From positions 982,772 through 1,046,771 of the forward strand of contig ML662466.1 of NCBI GenBank assembly GCA_007570785.1: 64,000 bases of DNA. The letters are read 5' to 3'. The first letter of the stretch is position 1, and each line of letters begins with the position of its first letter. Made by a program: the position numbers and the translations under genes. Below, in pieces: positions 21,951 to 33,570 of this stretch. A model generated the notes under the pieces. The model was not told where the DNA came from, made no database searches, and saw only the letters and a program-made list of their open reading frames with translations. Source of the stretch: Antilocapra americana. Taxonomy: Eukaryota > Chordata > Mammalia > Artiodactyla > Antilocapridae.

Positions 21951-22166
21951 GGGTTTCCCAGGTAGCACTAGTGGTAAAGAACCCGGCTGCCAATGCAGGA
22001 GACATAAGAGACATGGATTTGATCCCAGGGCTGGGAAGATCCCCTAGATGAGGGCATGGCAACCCGCTCTAGTATTCTTGCCTGGGGAATCACATGGACA
22101 GAGGAACCTGGTGGGTTACAGTCCATAGGAGTCCCAAAGAGTCAGACATAACTGAAGTGACATAGC
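21951..22166 (+). mobile_element. Bov-tA SINE
   Basis: A complete copy: GGGTTTCCCAGGTAGCACTA head, GGGCTGGGAAGATCCCCTAG, AGTATTCTTGCCTGGGGAAT and a GTCAGACATAACTGAAGTGA tail. Confidence 0.88.
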
Positions 22167-22489
22167 ACACAGGCAGGCATGGCTGACTCAAGTTGTTGTA
22201 AGGCAAGAACTAACACAACATTGTGGTGCAGTTATCCTCCAATTAAAAGGAAAAGATGTTATAGTTTAAAGACTGTGGTTTTGCAATTGAGCAAAAGAAA
22301 AAAGAAAAAAGAAAACATTCCTTGTCCACAGTTGGCTGTCTGATATACATTCTGTACGCACATGTCAGGAATTCCTAACTTAGACATAGCTCTGGGTCCT
22401 CTGGGTTAGAACAGGGATTATGCTTTCTAGAAACTCTGTCCCTGTACAGTTCATTAGATTGGGTCCACAGGAGATTTTATGAAAGGATA
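22167..22489. other. Unrecognised sequence with an A-rich stretch
   Basis: Includes a purine-rich AAAAGAAAAAAGAAAAAAG run near 22,293-22,315, possibly the worn tail of an L1 or SINE: 'ttatcctccaattaaaagg' at 22,228 looks like an L1 3' end. No gene is visible. Confidence 0.4.
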
Positions 22490-22930
22490 GAAGGTGGGAG
22501 CTATGGATTTTCCAGTAGTTATGTACAGATGTGACAGCTGGACCATAAAGAAGGCTGAACAATGAAGAATTGATGTTTTGAGCTGTGATGTTGGAGATAT
22601 TTCTTTAGAGTCTCTTGTATGATATGGAGATCCAACCAGTCCATCTTAAAGGAGATTAATCCTGAATATTCATTGGAAGGACTGATGCTGAAGCTGAAAC
22701 TCCAATCCTTTGGCCACCTGATGCAAAGAACTTACTGGAACAGACTCTGATGCTGAGAAAGAATGAAGGCAGGAGCAGGGGGAGACAGAGGCTGAGATGG
22801 TTGAATGGCATCTCCGACTCCATGGACGTGAGTTTGAGTAAACTCTGGGAGTTGATGATGGATGGGTAAGCCTGACATGCTGCAGACCATGAAGTATCAG
22901 AGAGTGGAACATGACTGAGTGACTGAACAG
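22490..22930 (+). mobile_element. BovB 3' end, sense (right arm)
   Basis: TTTTCCAGTAGTTATGTACA, AGGAGATCCAACCAGTCC, GGAAGGACTGATGCTGAAGC and CTCCATGGACGTGAGTTTGA, ending in ATGACTGAGTGACTGAACAG. This is sense BovB 3' terminal sequence. Confidence 0.88.
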
Positions 22931-23364
22931 ACTCACTGAGAATGTGGAAGTGATGCAGAAGTGTCCAGCGGCTTCAAGCTTGTCCTCACATGCCATCACC
23001 ACTCAGCATCCTTGTCTCCTATCAGGACAGGCCTTGCCCTGCCCCAGGCAGATGTGGCTGTCAGGAACTTGCCAGGCTGGCTCAGGGTAACTTCTCCAAG
23101 GCATTCCTTCCACCCAGGAACCTCCCCATCTCCCTTATTTGCCCTCTCCCACAATTATGTAAACTTTGATTCCTGCAGTAGCTCCTTATCCCTTGACTCC
23201 TGGAATGCATCTGTTCCCTCAAGTGTGTCTGCTCCCAAATTCAAGGCCTGGAAAGGGGTAGGGTGGGTCCCTGGCACACAGCAGCTCCAGAGCTACAAAA
23301 GAGTGTGGTGCCTATGCGAATCCCAGGACGCCAGAAGGAAAACAGCTTCATGTGGAATAGACCA

Positions 23365-23500
23365 TCAGCAAATCCCTGATGCTGAGGAAGACTGAGGGCA
23401 GGAGAAGAAGGAAGACAACAGAGAATGAGATGGTTGGATGGCATCACTGACTCCACGGACATGAGTTTGAGCAAGTGCCTGGAGATGGTGAAGGACAGAG
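23365..23500 (+). mobile_element. BovA-type / BovB 3' fragment, sense (right arm)
   Basis: CTGATGCTGAGGAAGACTGA through GGACATGAGTTTGAGCAAGT. It is the mirror of 18,820-18,925. Confidence 0.7.
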
Positions 23501-23849
23501 AAGCTGGGCCTCTCCTAGTAGGAAGATAGAGATGCTAAGCAATTATGGGTTGTGAAGAAAACCTGGAGACCTCTGGGCACTTCTTCATCACTTTCATCTT
23601 CTGTCCTTGTCCCATGGGATCAAAAAGAGTTGGACACAGCTTAGCGACTGAAGAACAAGTTTTTTTTTTTTTTAATTGTGGTTTAAGCACCCCACACAAA
23701 ATGCATTATCACCCTGTTTTTCGATATACAGACACTTACTTACCTTCTATATGCTATAAACAAACAAGCCAAAAATAAAATGAAGAAAACAATTTCATTT
23801 ACAATAGTCTGAAGAGGCATAGAAAATCTAGGGATAAATTTGAAAAGAG

Positions 23850-24040
23850 TGAAATTTGATCAGTCATGTATGACTCTTTGCAACCCCATGGACTATATGG
23901 TCCATGGAAAATTCTCCAGGCCAGAATACTAGAGTGGGTAGCCTTTTTTTTCTCTAGGGAATCTTCCCAACCCAGGGACCAAATCAAGGTCTCCTGCCTT
24001 GCAGGTGGGTTCTTTACCAGCTGAGCCACAGAGGAAGCCC
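23850..24040 (-). mobile_element. Bov-tA SINE, antisense (right arm)
   Basis: TATGACTCTTTGCAACCCCA, CTCCAGGCCAGAATACTAGA and GAGCCACAGAGGAAGCCC. It is the mirror of 18,271-18,465. Confidence 0.85.
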
Positions 24041-24559
24041 AAATTTGATTTTTAAAAGGAGGGAAAAGTTTGAACCTTGAAAACTACAAAGCATTGTTTT
24101 GGAAGAAGTTATCTAAATAGCTAACAGGGCATGCCACAGACTAAATTGGAAGTTCTGACACTGATATTTAATAACATGCATCTCCTGTTTTTAAGTGTAT
24201 GGTTCAGCAACATTCTTCATCACTATATGGTGTGTAACGACCCCTAGGAATTCACCTTCCAAAATCGACACCAACATCAAGCATTTCCCCAGTCCTTGGA
24301 AAGAGCCATTCTGCGTTTCTGTTTTTTCTGTTTGCAGAACCTGACTCCTGCAGATGCTGTGTGCACATCCTACTGGGACACACACTATCCCTCTGTGTCT
24401 GGTTGTAGCCCTTGAAGTTCAGTTGCATGATCTCATATGATGTACAGTATCCATTTTCTGATGCTAATATTCTATTATATGTATATGCTGCATTCCCTTT
24501 ATCCTTTTACCTGCCGATGGACACCTGGGCTTCTAGTACCAGCAACTCTCATGCACAGT

Positions 24560-24645
24560 TTACTGTTGTTCTAGGCACTCGGTCATGTCCAACTCTTTGC
24601 CACCCCCATGAACTGTAGCCCATCAGGCTCCTCTGTCCATGGGGC
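24560..24645 (-). mobile_element. Bov-tA 3' fragment, antisense (right arm)
   Basis: GTCATGTCCAACTCTTTGCC and CAGGCTCCTCTGTCCATGGG. It is the mirror of 17,689-17,758. Confidence 0.75.
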
Positions 24646-24817
24646 AGATGCATAAATTGCTACCACCATTGGGAAAACAGATGGAAAAACTTGGACATCT
24701 TCTGTGTGTTCACCAAAAGACCTATGTAAGAATGACCACACTAGCGCCACCCATACCAGCTATAACACAGAAACAAGCCAAATGTTCAAAGAAAAATACA
24801 CAAAACCATGGGATATG

Positions 24818-24950
24818 GGCTTCCCTGGTGGCCCATTGATGAAGACTCTGAGCTCCCAATGCAGGGGGCCCCAGAGTTTGATCCCCGGGCAGGGAACAAG
24901 GTCCCACATGTCACAACTAAGATCGAAGCTATCGTGTGCAGCCAAATAAT
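24818..24950 (+). mobile_element. CHR-type SINE, sense (right arm)
   Basis: GGGCTTCCCTGGTGGCCCAT head, TTTGATCCCCGGGCAGGGAA and GCAGCCAAATAA tail, a tRNA-derived CHR SINE. It pairs with 17,325-17,488. Confidence 0.8.
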
Positions 24951-25045
24951 AACAGCCAAACATATACCAATTTTTTAAGTTATAAAAAATAAAAATAAAA
25001 TATTGATGAACAAGCTGTATAATGATATACCTCACCACAATTCCC

Positions 25046-25769
25046 TTGGCTGCTTTTATATACAGAAATAATCCTCAACTTGTTATTTCATAGTTGGCTA
25101 ATTCACAGTATAGTGTTGACTTGCCCTTTTAAACAGAATTAGTACAATCTTTTCCAAGATTTGCTGTAAATGTTAAAAAGTAAATGACCCCCTACACATT
25201 TCAGTTTTTATTACAGACTTGAGGACATAACTAAAAGGATTTTTTGTTTGGTTTTGTTTTGGAACCAAAACTGCATCCAAAGAGGAATTTCAGAAAGGAA
25301 AAAAAAAAGTTTCATTCTTTGCTGCATTAATGGAGCAGCCACATTGCTCCATGGAATAAGCAATCCTCCTCATAAATCAGAAAACTAGAGTCCTGGCATG
25401 GCCATTTCCGAGGCCTTTAGGGTGGAGGGGACATGAGAGATTCTTTTGTGGTGCATCGTTTCTTTAGGGGGACCTTATCGACCTCTGCACTTTAAAAAGA
25501 AGACTTTGGGGTTTGGTGTGGTGTGTCCCAGTAGCAGGTATGGTCCTTCAGGAGTGGTCAGCTGTGGTGACCCCAATAGGTTCTATTCAGTGCTCTCAAA
25601 AGATTTGCTCACTGCACAGGGGTCAAAACAACAACTCTTCAGGGGTGACTGCAGGAATGCCAGCTAGAGTTTACTCCAAGTGTGACTTTTTATTCTGCAT
25701 TTATCAGTACTGAGAGTGACACATTGATGTAGGGAAATATTCACTTTTCTTGTCATCATTAAGTGTTTA
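25046..25769. other. Unrecognised unique sequence
   Basis: No gene or repeat is recognised in this 0.7 kb. There are a few poly-A/T runs and short frames without motifs. Confidence 0.3.
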
Positions 25770-25888
25770 TTTTTATTTATTTGGGTGTACTGGATCTTAG
25801 TTATAGCAGCTGGGATCTAGTTCCCTTACCAGGGATGGAATCTTTTGGAGCACAGAGTCTTAGCTGCTGGACCACCAGGCAAGTCCCA
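25770..25888 (-). mobile_element. CHR-type SINE fragment, antisense
   Basis: TTTATTTGGGTGTACTGGAT through GATCTAGTTCCCTTACCAGG to TGGACCACCAGGCAAGTCCC, a standard antisense CHR end. Confidence 0.8.
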
Positions 25889-26623
25889 ATATTCACTTTC
25901 AAAAGGGAATCACGTGGAATTCATCAACCTTTTTCCCACCCCCTCTCCATCTCCTCATTTTGCCTCTCCAGAGAGTGGCCATGTCATGATGCTCCCAAGT
26001 GTGGATAGTCCAATGTGTGTATAACAGATCCTCTGTGCATGGATATTTATGGTGCTTCAGGTGTGTTTGTGTAGCAGACAGTGCTGTCCTGTGATGCCTG
26101 TGTACTCAACTCGGTGTGTGTGTGTGTGTGTGTAAGTCGCTGAGGTCCAATCCTCACCTGTGAGGTTCTGATTTAGAAAGTACCTACCTCGTGAAGTTTG
26201 TTTTGCTGCCTTTGTGGATGGGATAGGTGACCATTGCTTTTATCACTTGAAATGAGCATTACTGTCCATGGGAGTGAGGTGGGACATCCTTCTGTGTGTT
26301 CAGAAGCTTGTTCTGAATTCAAGGAACATATTTAAAGGTATGAAAACAAGACAATCTGAATTCTGTTCAGAGCACAAGCCATGAGAGCTGGTGGTGAGAG
26401 TAATGAGAGGAGGCCTGGGGTCCTGCTAGTTGATAGGGACAAGCAGTTATCTGATGACTAATGAGAACATAGATTTGGACTCTGAAGGGTAGAGAGAAGC
26501 CCCCAGTGTATACTCTCACTTTTGCTTTCTGCATACCTCGTTTCCCTTTAAGTGATGGGTATACAGAATGATAATCTAGTTTACAAGGGCTTAGTAATCT
26601 AAGTAACATGAAGAAAGAAATGA
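25889..26623. other. Unique sequence with a (TG)n run
   Basis: Contains a GTGTGTGTGTGTGTGTGTGT run at about 26,115-26,135. Otherwise nothing is recognised. Confidence 0.4.
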
Positions 26624-26731
26624 AAAACCACTCCAGTATTCTTGCCTGAAGAATCCCATGGACAGAGGAGCCTGGTGGGCTACACAACCCATAGGGTCAC
26701 AAAGACTCAGACACAACTGAGCCACTGAGCT
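26624..26731 (+). mobile_element. Bov-tA 3' half
   Basis: ACCACTCCAGTATTCTTGCC, CATGGACAGAGGAGCCTGG and AGACACAACTGAGCCACTGA. The tRNA-like head is absent. Confidence 0.85.
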
Positions 26732-26887
26732 TAGGAATCTAAGGAACATGTGTAATACATTATAAAACCAAAACAAGTGGTTGGTTCAGATGCTTTAAAA
26801 AAATACACTTTGGATAACAAGCTTAGATTTTAAAAAAATATTAACTAATTTTATATTCAATTCTAATATTGTGCGTAGGTATTATCT

Positions 26888-27085
26888 GGGCTTCCCAGGT
26901 GGCTCAGTGGTAAAAAATCTACCTGCCATTGCAGCAGACACAAGTTTGATCCCTGGATCGGGAAGATCCCTTAAAGTAGGGCATGGCAACCCACTCCAAT
27001 ATTTTTGCCTGGAGAATCCCAAGGACAGAAGAGCCTGATGGGCCACAGTTCTTGGGGTCGAAAAGAGTTGGACAGGATTAATAGA
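26888..27085 (+). mobile_element. Bov-tA SINE
   Basis: GGGCTTCCCAGGTGGCTCAG head, GATCGGGAAGATCCC and CCACTCCAATATTTTTGCCT, through the GAGTTGGACAGGATTA tail. Confidence 0.88.
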
Positions 27086-27314
27086 GCATGCACACAGGGA
27101 GGTATTATTTTGCCTATTAGAAACCTCTGAAATGGTTTTGCTTAGAAATATGAATAAATTTTATAAATTGGTGAAATAGTTAATATTAGGATCAGTTACT
27201 ATCACCTGGCACATGATAAACTCCTGTTTTAAATACTGATGTACATAGTAAGGACTTTTAAAACTCCATTCTGTCTTATTTTTCTAATAAAAACGTTTTA
27301 TCATTTACATGGCT
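27086..27314. other. Unrecognised AT-rich spacer
   Basis: No repeat or gene is recognised between the SINE and the BovB. Confidence 0.3.
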
Positions 27315-27796
27315 GTTCAGTTCAGTTCAGTTCAGTCACTCTGTCATGTCCAACTCTTGGCCACCCCATAAACCGCACCACGCCAGGCCTCCTTCTCCAT
27401 CACCAACTCCTGTAGGTTACCCAAACTCATGTCCCTTGAGTCAGTGAAGCCATCTAACCATCACATCCTCTGTTGTCCCATTCCCCTTCATCCATCAATC
27501 TTTCCTAGAATCAGGATCTTTTCAAATGAGTCAGCCCTTTGCGTCAGGTGGCCAAAATATTCGGTTTTCAGCTTTGACATCAGACCTTTCAATGAACACC
27601 CAGGATTGATTTCATTTGGAATGGACTGCTTAGATCTCCTTGCAGTCCTAGGGAATGTCAATGGTCTGCTCCACAATTAAAAAGCAGCAATTCTTCAGCA
27701 CTTACCTTTCTTTATAGTCTAACTCTCACATTTGTACATGACTCCTGAAAAACACACAGCCTGACTATAGGGACATTTGTTGACAAAGTAATGTCT
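27315..27796 (-). mobile_element. BovB 3' end, antisense, interrupted by L1
   Basis: GTTCAGTTCAGTTCAGTTCA at the left, then GCGTCAGGTGGCCAAAATAT and TGGACTGCTTAGATCTCCTT, ending at GTTGACAAAGTAATGTCT. BovB continues after the L1 at 35,262 (ATGTCTGCTTTTTTAATATG) to about 35,313. ATGTCT is repeated at both edges as the likely target duplication. Confidence 0.88.
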
Positions 27797-28161
27797 TTTT
27801 TCTTTCTTTCTTTCTTTATTATTGTAACAAATTCAAGAAAGTCTTTTTTTTTTTTTACATTATTGTGTTGGTTTTGCCATACATTGACATGAATCCTCCA
27901 TGGGTATGCATGTATTCCCCTTCCAGAATTCCCCTCCTCCTCCCTCTCAATTCCATTCCTCTGGGTAATCCCAGTGAACCAGCCCTGATCACCCTGTATC
28001 AAGCACCAAACCTAGGCTGGCGATTCATTTCACATATGATAATTTACATGTCTCAATGCCATTCTCCCATATCATTTCACCCTTGTCCTCTCCCAGAGTC
28101 CAAAAGACTGTTCTATACATACATCTGCATCTCTTTTGCTGTCTCGCATACAGGGTATTCA

Positions 28162-31100
28162 TTACCATCTTTCCAAATTCCATATATATATATATATATA
28201 CATTAGTATACTGTATTGCTGTTTTTCTTTCTGGCTTACTTCACTCTGTATAATAGGCTCCAGTTTCGTCCACCTCATTAGAACTGATTCAAATATAATC
28301 AGTTTAATTGCTGAGTAATATTCCGTTGTGTATATGTGCCACAGCTTCCTTATCCATTCTTCTGTTGGACATCTAGGTTGCTTCCATGTCCTAGCTATTG
28401 TAAACAGTGCTGCGATGAACATTGGGTACATGTTTCTCTTTCAGTTCTGGTTTCCTTGGTGTGTATGCCCAGTAGTGGGATGGCTGGGTCATATGGCAGT
28501 TCTACTTCTAGTTTTTTAAGGAATCTCCACACTGTTCTTCATAGTGGCTGTACTAGTTTGCATTACCACCCACAGTATAAGAGAGTTCCCTTTTCCCCAC
28601 ATCCTCTCCAGCATTTATTGCTTTTAAACTTTTGAGTGGCAGCCATTCTGACTGGTGTAAAGTGGTACATCATTATGGTTTTGATTTGCATTTTTCCAAT
28701 AACGAGGATGTTGAGAATCTTTTCATGTGTTTGTTATCCATTTGTATGTCTTCTTTGGAGAAATATCTGTTAAGTTCTTTGGCCCACTTTTTAATTGGGT
28801 CATTTATTTTTCTGGAATTGAGCTGCAGGAGTTGCTTGTATATATTTTTTTTTTTTTAGATCGTTTGTCTGTTGCTTAATTTGCTATTATTTTCTCCGAT
28901 TCTGAAGTCTGCTTTTTCACCTTGCTTTCAGTTTCCTTTGTTGTGCAGAAGCTTTTAGTTTTGATTAGATCTCATTGGTTTATTTTTGCTTTTATTTATT
29001 TATTTCCAATATTCAGTGAGGTGGGTCATAGAGGATCCTGCTTTGGTTTATGTCAGAGAGTGTTTTGCCTATGTTTTCCTCTAGGAGCTTTATAGTTTCT
29101 GGTCTTACGTTTAGATCTTTAATACATTTTGATTTTATTTTTGTGTGTGGTGTTCAAAGTATTCTAGTTTCATTCTTTTACAAGTGGTTGACCAGTTTTC
29201 CCAGCACCAGTTGTTAAAGAGATTGTCTTTTCTCTGTTGCATATTCTTGCTTCCTTGGTCAAACGTAAGATGTTCATAGGTGCATGGATTTATCTCTGGG
29301 TTTTCTATTTTGTTCCATTGATCTATATTTCTATCTTTGTGCCAGTACCATACTGTATTGATGACTGTGGTTTTCTAGCATACCCTAAAGTCAGACAGGT
29401 TTATTCCTCCAGTTCCATTCTTCTTTCTCAAGATTGCTTTGACTATTCAAGGTTTTTTGTATTTCCATACAAATTGTGAAATTATTTGTTCTAGCTCTGT
29501 GAAAAAGACCTCTAGTAGCTTGATAGGAATTGCATTGAATCTACAGATTGCTCTGGGTAGTATACTCATTTTCACTATATTGATTCTTCCAATCCATGAA
29601 CATGGTCTATTTGTCCATCTATTTGTGTCCTCTTTGATTGTTTTCATCAATGTTTTATAGTTTTCTATATATAGGTATTTTTTTATATTTAGGTAGATAC
29701 ACTCCTAAATATTTTATTCTTTTTATTTAAATGGTGAATGGAATTATTTATTTAATTTCTCTTTGTTTTTCCATTGTTAGTATATAAGAATGCAAAGGAT
29801 TTCTGTGTGTTGATTTTATATCCTGCGACTTTACTATATTCACTGATGAGCTCTAGTAATCTTCCGGTGGAGTCTTTAGGGTTTTCTATGTAGAGGATCA
29901 TGTCATCTGCAAACAGTGAGAGTTTTACTTCTTCTTTTCTAATCTGGATATTTTTTTACTTCTTCTGCTCTGATTCCTATGGCCAAGACTTTCAAAAATA
30001 TGTTGAATAGTAGTGGTGAGAGTTGGCACCCTTGTCTTATTCCTGACTTTAGAGGAAATGCTTTCAGTTTCTCACCATTGAGGATAATCTTTGCTGTGGG
30101 TTTGTCATATATAGTTTTTATTATGTTGAAGTATGTTCCTTCTATTCCTGCTTTTTGGAGGGTTTTTATCATAAATGGATGCTGAATTTTGTCAAAGGCT
30201 TTTGCTGCATCTATTGAGATAATCATGTGTTTTTATTTTCCAATTTGTTAATGTGGTGTATTACATTGTTTGGTTTGCAGATATTGAAGAATCCTTGCAT
30301 CCTTGGGATAAAGCCTACTTTGTCATGATGCATGATCTTTTTAATGTGTTGTTGGATTTTGTTTGCTAGAATTTTGTTAAGGAATTGTGCATCTATGTTC
30401 ATCAGTAATATTGGCCTGTAGTTTTCTTATTTTAATGGCATCTTTGTCAGGTTTTTGTATTAGGTTGATGGTGACCTCAGAATGAGTTTGGAAGTTTAAT
30501 GTCCTCTGCAATTTTCTGGAAGAATTTGAGTAGAATAGGTGTTAGCTCTTCTCTAAATTTTTGGTAGAATTCGGCCTTGAAGCCATCTGGTCCTAGGCTT
30601 TTTGTTGTTGTTGTTGTTGGACAATTTCTGATTACAGTTCCAATTTCTGTGCTTGTGATGGATCTGTTACAATTATCTATCTCTTCCTGGTTCAAGTTTG
30701 GAAAGTTTTAATTTTCTAAGAATTTGTCCATTTTCCGAGTTACCCAGTTTAGTTGCATATAGTTGCTGATAATAGTTTCTTATGGTCTTTTGTATTTCTG
30801 TGTTATCTGTTGTGATTTTTCCATCTACATTTCTAATTTAATTGATTTGGTTTTTCTCTCTTTGTTTCTTAATGAGTCTGGCTAACAGTTTGTCAATTTT
30901 ATCTATCTTCTCAAAGAATCAGCTTTTCGTTTTGTTGATTTTTACTCTGGTCACTTCTGTTGCTTTTTCATTTATTTCTGCTCTTATCTTTAAGATTTAT
31001 TTTCTTCTACTAACCCTGGGGTTCTGCATTTCTTTTTTTTTAGGTGCTTTAGGTGTGAAGTTAGGTTATTTATTTGACTTTTTTCTTGTTTCTTGAGGTA

Positions 31101-32600
31101 AGCCTGTATTTCTATTAACCTTCCCCTTAGCACTGCTCTTACAGTGTCCCATAGGTATTGGGTTGTTGTGTTTTCATTTTCTTTCGTTTCTAGGCATATT
31201 TTGATTTTTTTTAAGTTTCTTCTGTGATTTGTTGGTTATTCAGCAGTGTGTTGTTCAGCCTTCATGTATTGGAATAGTTAACGTTGTTTTCTACTGTGAT
31301 TGATATCTAATCTTACTGTATTGTGGTCAGAAAAGATACTTGGGATGATTTCAATTTTTTTGAATCACCAAGGCTAGATTTATGGCCTAGGATGTGATCT
31401 ATTCTGGAGAAGGTCCTGGGTGTACTTGAGAAAAAGGTGAAATTCATTGTTCTGGGGTGAAATGTCCTATAGATACCATTAGATCTATCTGAACTATTGT
31501 ATCATTTAAAGTGTGTGTTTCCCCAGAATTGAAAGAGCCACGTGTACCCCAATGTTCATTGCTGCATTGTTTACAATAGCCAAGACATGGAAGCAACCTA
31601 GATGCCCATCAACTGACGAATGGATAAGAAAGCTGTGGTACATATACACAATGGAATATTACTCAGCATTAAAAAAAATTCATTTGAAGCAATTCTACTC
31701 AGATGGACGAAACTGGAGCCCATTATCCAGAGTGAAGTAAGCCAGAAGCAAAAACAACAATACAGTATATTAACGCATATATATGGAATTTAGAAAGACA
31801 GTAACGAGAACTCAACATGAGAGACAGCAAAAGGAACGCAGATGTATAGAATCGACTCGTGGACTTTGTGGATGAGGGTAAGGGTGGGATGATATGGGAG
31901 AAGGGCATTGAAGCATGTTAATTGTCATGTGTCTAATCAATTGCCAGCCCAGGATTGATGCTCGGGGCTGGTACAGCGAGATTTCCCGGGGAGGAGGGAG
32001 GAGGGAGGGGGGTTCCGGAGGGGAAGCATATGTAAACCCATGGTGATATCATGACAATGTATGGCAAAAACAATAAAAAAAAATAAAAAAAAAATAAAGT
32101 GTGTGTTTCCTTGTTAATTTTCTGTTTAGTTGATCTATCCACCATTGTGAGTGGGGTGTTAAAGTCTCTCAATATTATTGTGTTATTGTTAATTTCCTCT
32201 TTCATACTTGTTAGCATTTGCCTTACATATTGTGGTGTTCCTATGTTGGATGTATATATATTTATAATTGTTATATATTCTTCATAGATTAATCCTTTGA
32301 TCATTATGTAATGTCTATGTTTATCTCTTATCACAGCCTTTGTTTTAAAGTCTAATTTATCTGAGATGAATATTGCTACTCCTGCTTTCTTTTGGTCTCT
32401 ATTTGCATAGAATATCTTTTTCTGGCCTGTCACTTTCAGTCCGTATGTTTCCTTTGTTTCCAGGTGGGTCTCTTATAGACAACATATATATGGGTCTTAT
32501 TTTTCTATCCAATCAGCCAATCTTTGTCTTTTGGTTGGGATATTCAACCTGTTTACATTTAAGGTAATTATTGATATGTATGATCCTGTTGCTATTTAGT
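28162..32600 (-). pseudogene. L1-A ORF2 (endonuclease + reverse transcriptase), decayed
   Basis: ORF2 encodes the endonuclease and reverse transcriptase that copy L1 RNA at a nicked target. On the - strand the endonuclease part is near 32,590-32,110 (KKAGVAIFISDKLDF is visible). The palm reads [14 protein letters not shown] and [15 protein letters not shown] (30,226-29,939). The catalytic FADD codons near 29,910 are intact. The thumb/C-terminal piece [16 protein letters not shown] is at 29,650-29,447, and the C-terminus ([20 protein letters not shown]) at 28,431-28,162 is altered by a (TA)n expansion. Many stops, frameshifts and the inserted L1 break it. Confidence 0.85.
31508..32110 (+). mobile_element. 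5'-truncated L1 inserted in L1-A, perfect 15-bp TSD
   Basis: A sense L1 of 573 bp (31,523-32,095) ends in an A-rich tail. AAAGTGTGTGTTTCC occurs at 31,508-31,522 and again at 32,096-32,110, a perfect target-site duplication, and the host sequence is co-linear across it. The left edge TTT/AAAG fits the L1 endonuclease preference. Its body holds the end of ORF2 (to about 31,740), a G-rich 3' UTR run (31,990-32,015) and the ATGGCAAAAACAATAAA end. Confidence 0.95.
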
Positions 32601-32639
32601 TTATTGTTTTGGGTTTGAGTTTGTACACCCTATCCATGT

Positions 32640-33570
32640 TTCCTCTCTAGAGAAAATCCTTTAGCATTTGTTGGAGTGCTGGTTTGATGTTGCTGAATTC
32701 TCTTAGCTTTTGCTTGTCTGTAAAGCTTTTGATTTCTCCTTCAGATCTGAATGATATCCTTGCTGGGTACTGTAATTGGGATGTACATTGTTTTCTTCCA
32801 TGACATTAAGTATGTTCTGCCATTCCCTTCTGGCCTGAAGCGTTTCTATTGAGAGATCAGCTGTTATCCTTATGGGATTCTTCTTGTGTGTTATTCGTTT
32901 TTTTTTCCCTTGCTGCTTTTAGTATTTTTTCTTTGTGTTTGATCTTTGTTAATTTTATTAATATGTGTCTTATGGTGTTTTGCTTTGAGTTTATCTTGTT
33001 TGGGACTCTCTGGATTTCTTGGACTTGGGTGATTATTTCCTTTTCCATTTTAGGGAAGTCTTCAACTATTATCTCCTCAAGTATTTTCTGATGGTCTTTC
33101 TTTTTGTCTTCTTCTGGAACCCCTATGATTCAAATGTTGGTACTTTTCATATTGCCCCAGAGGTCTCTGAGATTGTTATCATTTCTTTTAATTCTTTTTC
33201 TTTTTCCTCTCTGTTTCATTTATTTCTACCATTCTGTCTTCTATCTCATTTATCCTATCTTCTATCTCTGTTATTCTACTGTTAGTTCCCTCCAGGGTGT
33301 TTTTGATCTCATGTATTGCATTATTCATTGTATTCTGACTCTTTTTTATTTCTTCTAGGTCCTTGTTAAACATTTTTTGCATCTTCTCGATTTTTGTCTC
33401 CAGCCTATTTATCTGTAACTCCAATTTATTTTCAAGATTTTGGATCATTTTCACTTCATTATTCAAAATTTTTTATCAGGTAGATTCCCTATCTCTTCCT
33501 CTTTTGTTTGGTTTGGAGGGAATTTATCCTGTTCCTTTACTGTTGAGTATTTCTCTGCCTTTTCCTTTGT
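32640..33570 (-). pseudogene. L1-A ORF1, decayed
   Basis: The N-terminal coiled-coil part is visible at 33,466-33,188 (KMIQNLENKLELQ, heptad-like leucines and isoleucines, then ITEIEDRINEIEDRMVEI). The C-terminal domain is at 33,048-32,857 (QEIQRVPNKINSKQN, HILIKLTKIKHKEKILKAAR). Stops between these frames and a lost start make it non-functional. Its position 5' of ORF2 and length of ~0.9 kb are as expected for L1. Confidence 0.82.

Larger units (their letters stand above)
22490..25045 (-). repeat. Inverted duplication, right arm (~2.5 kb)
   Basis: The reverse complement of the left arm (17,245-19,690). The outer end is matched by the GGTGAG(T/G)TAT and AT(A/T)ATACAGCT blocks at 17,258-17,285 with 25,000-25,030. 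The inner end is the sense BovB at 22,490-22,930. The spacer between the arms is ~2.8 kb. Confidence 0.85.
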
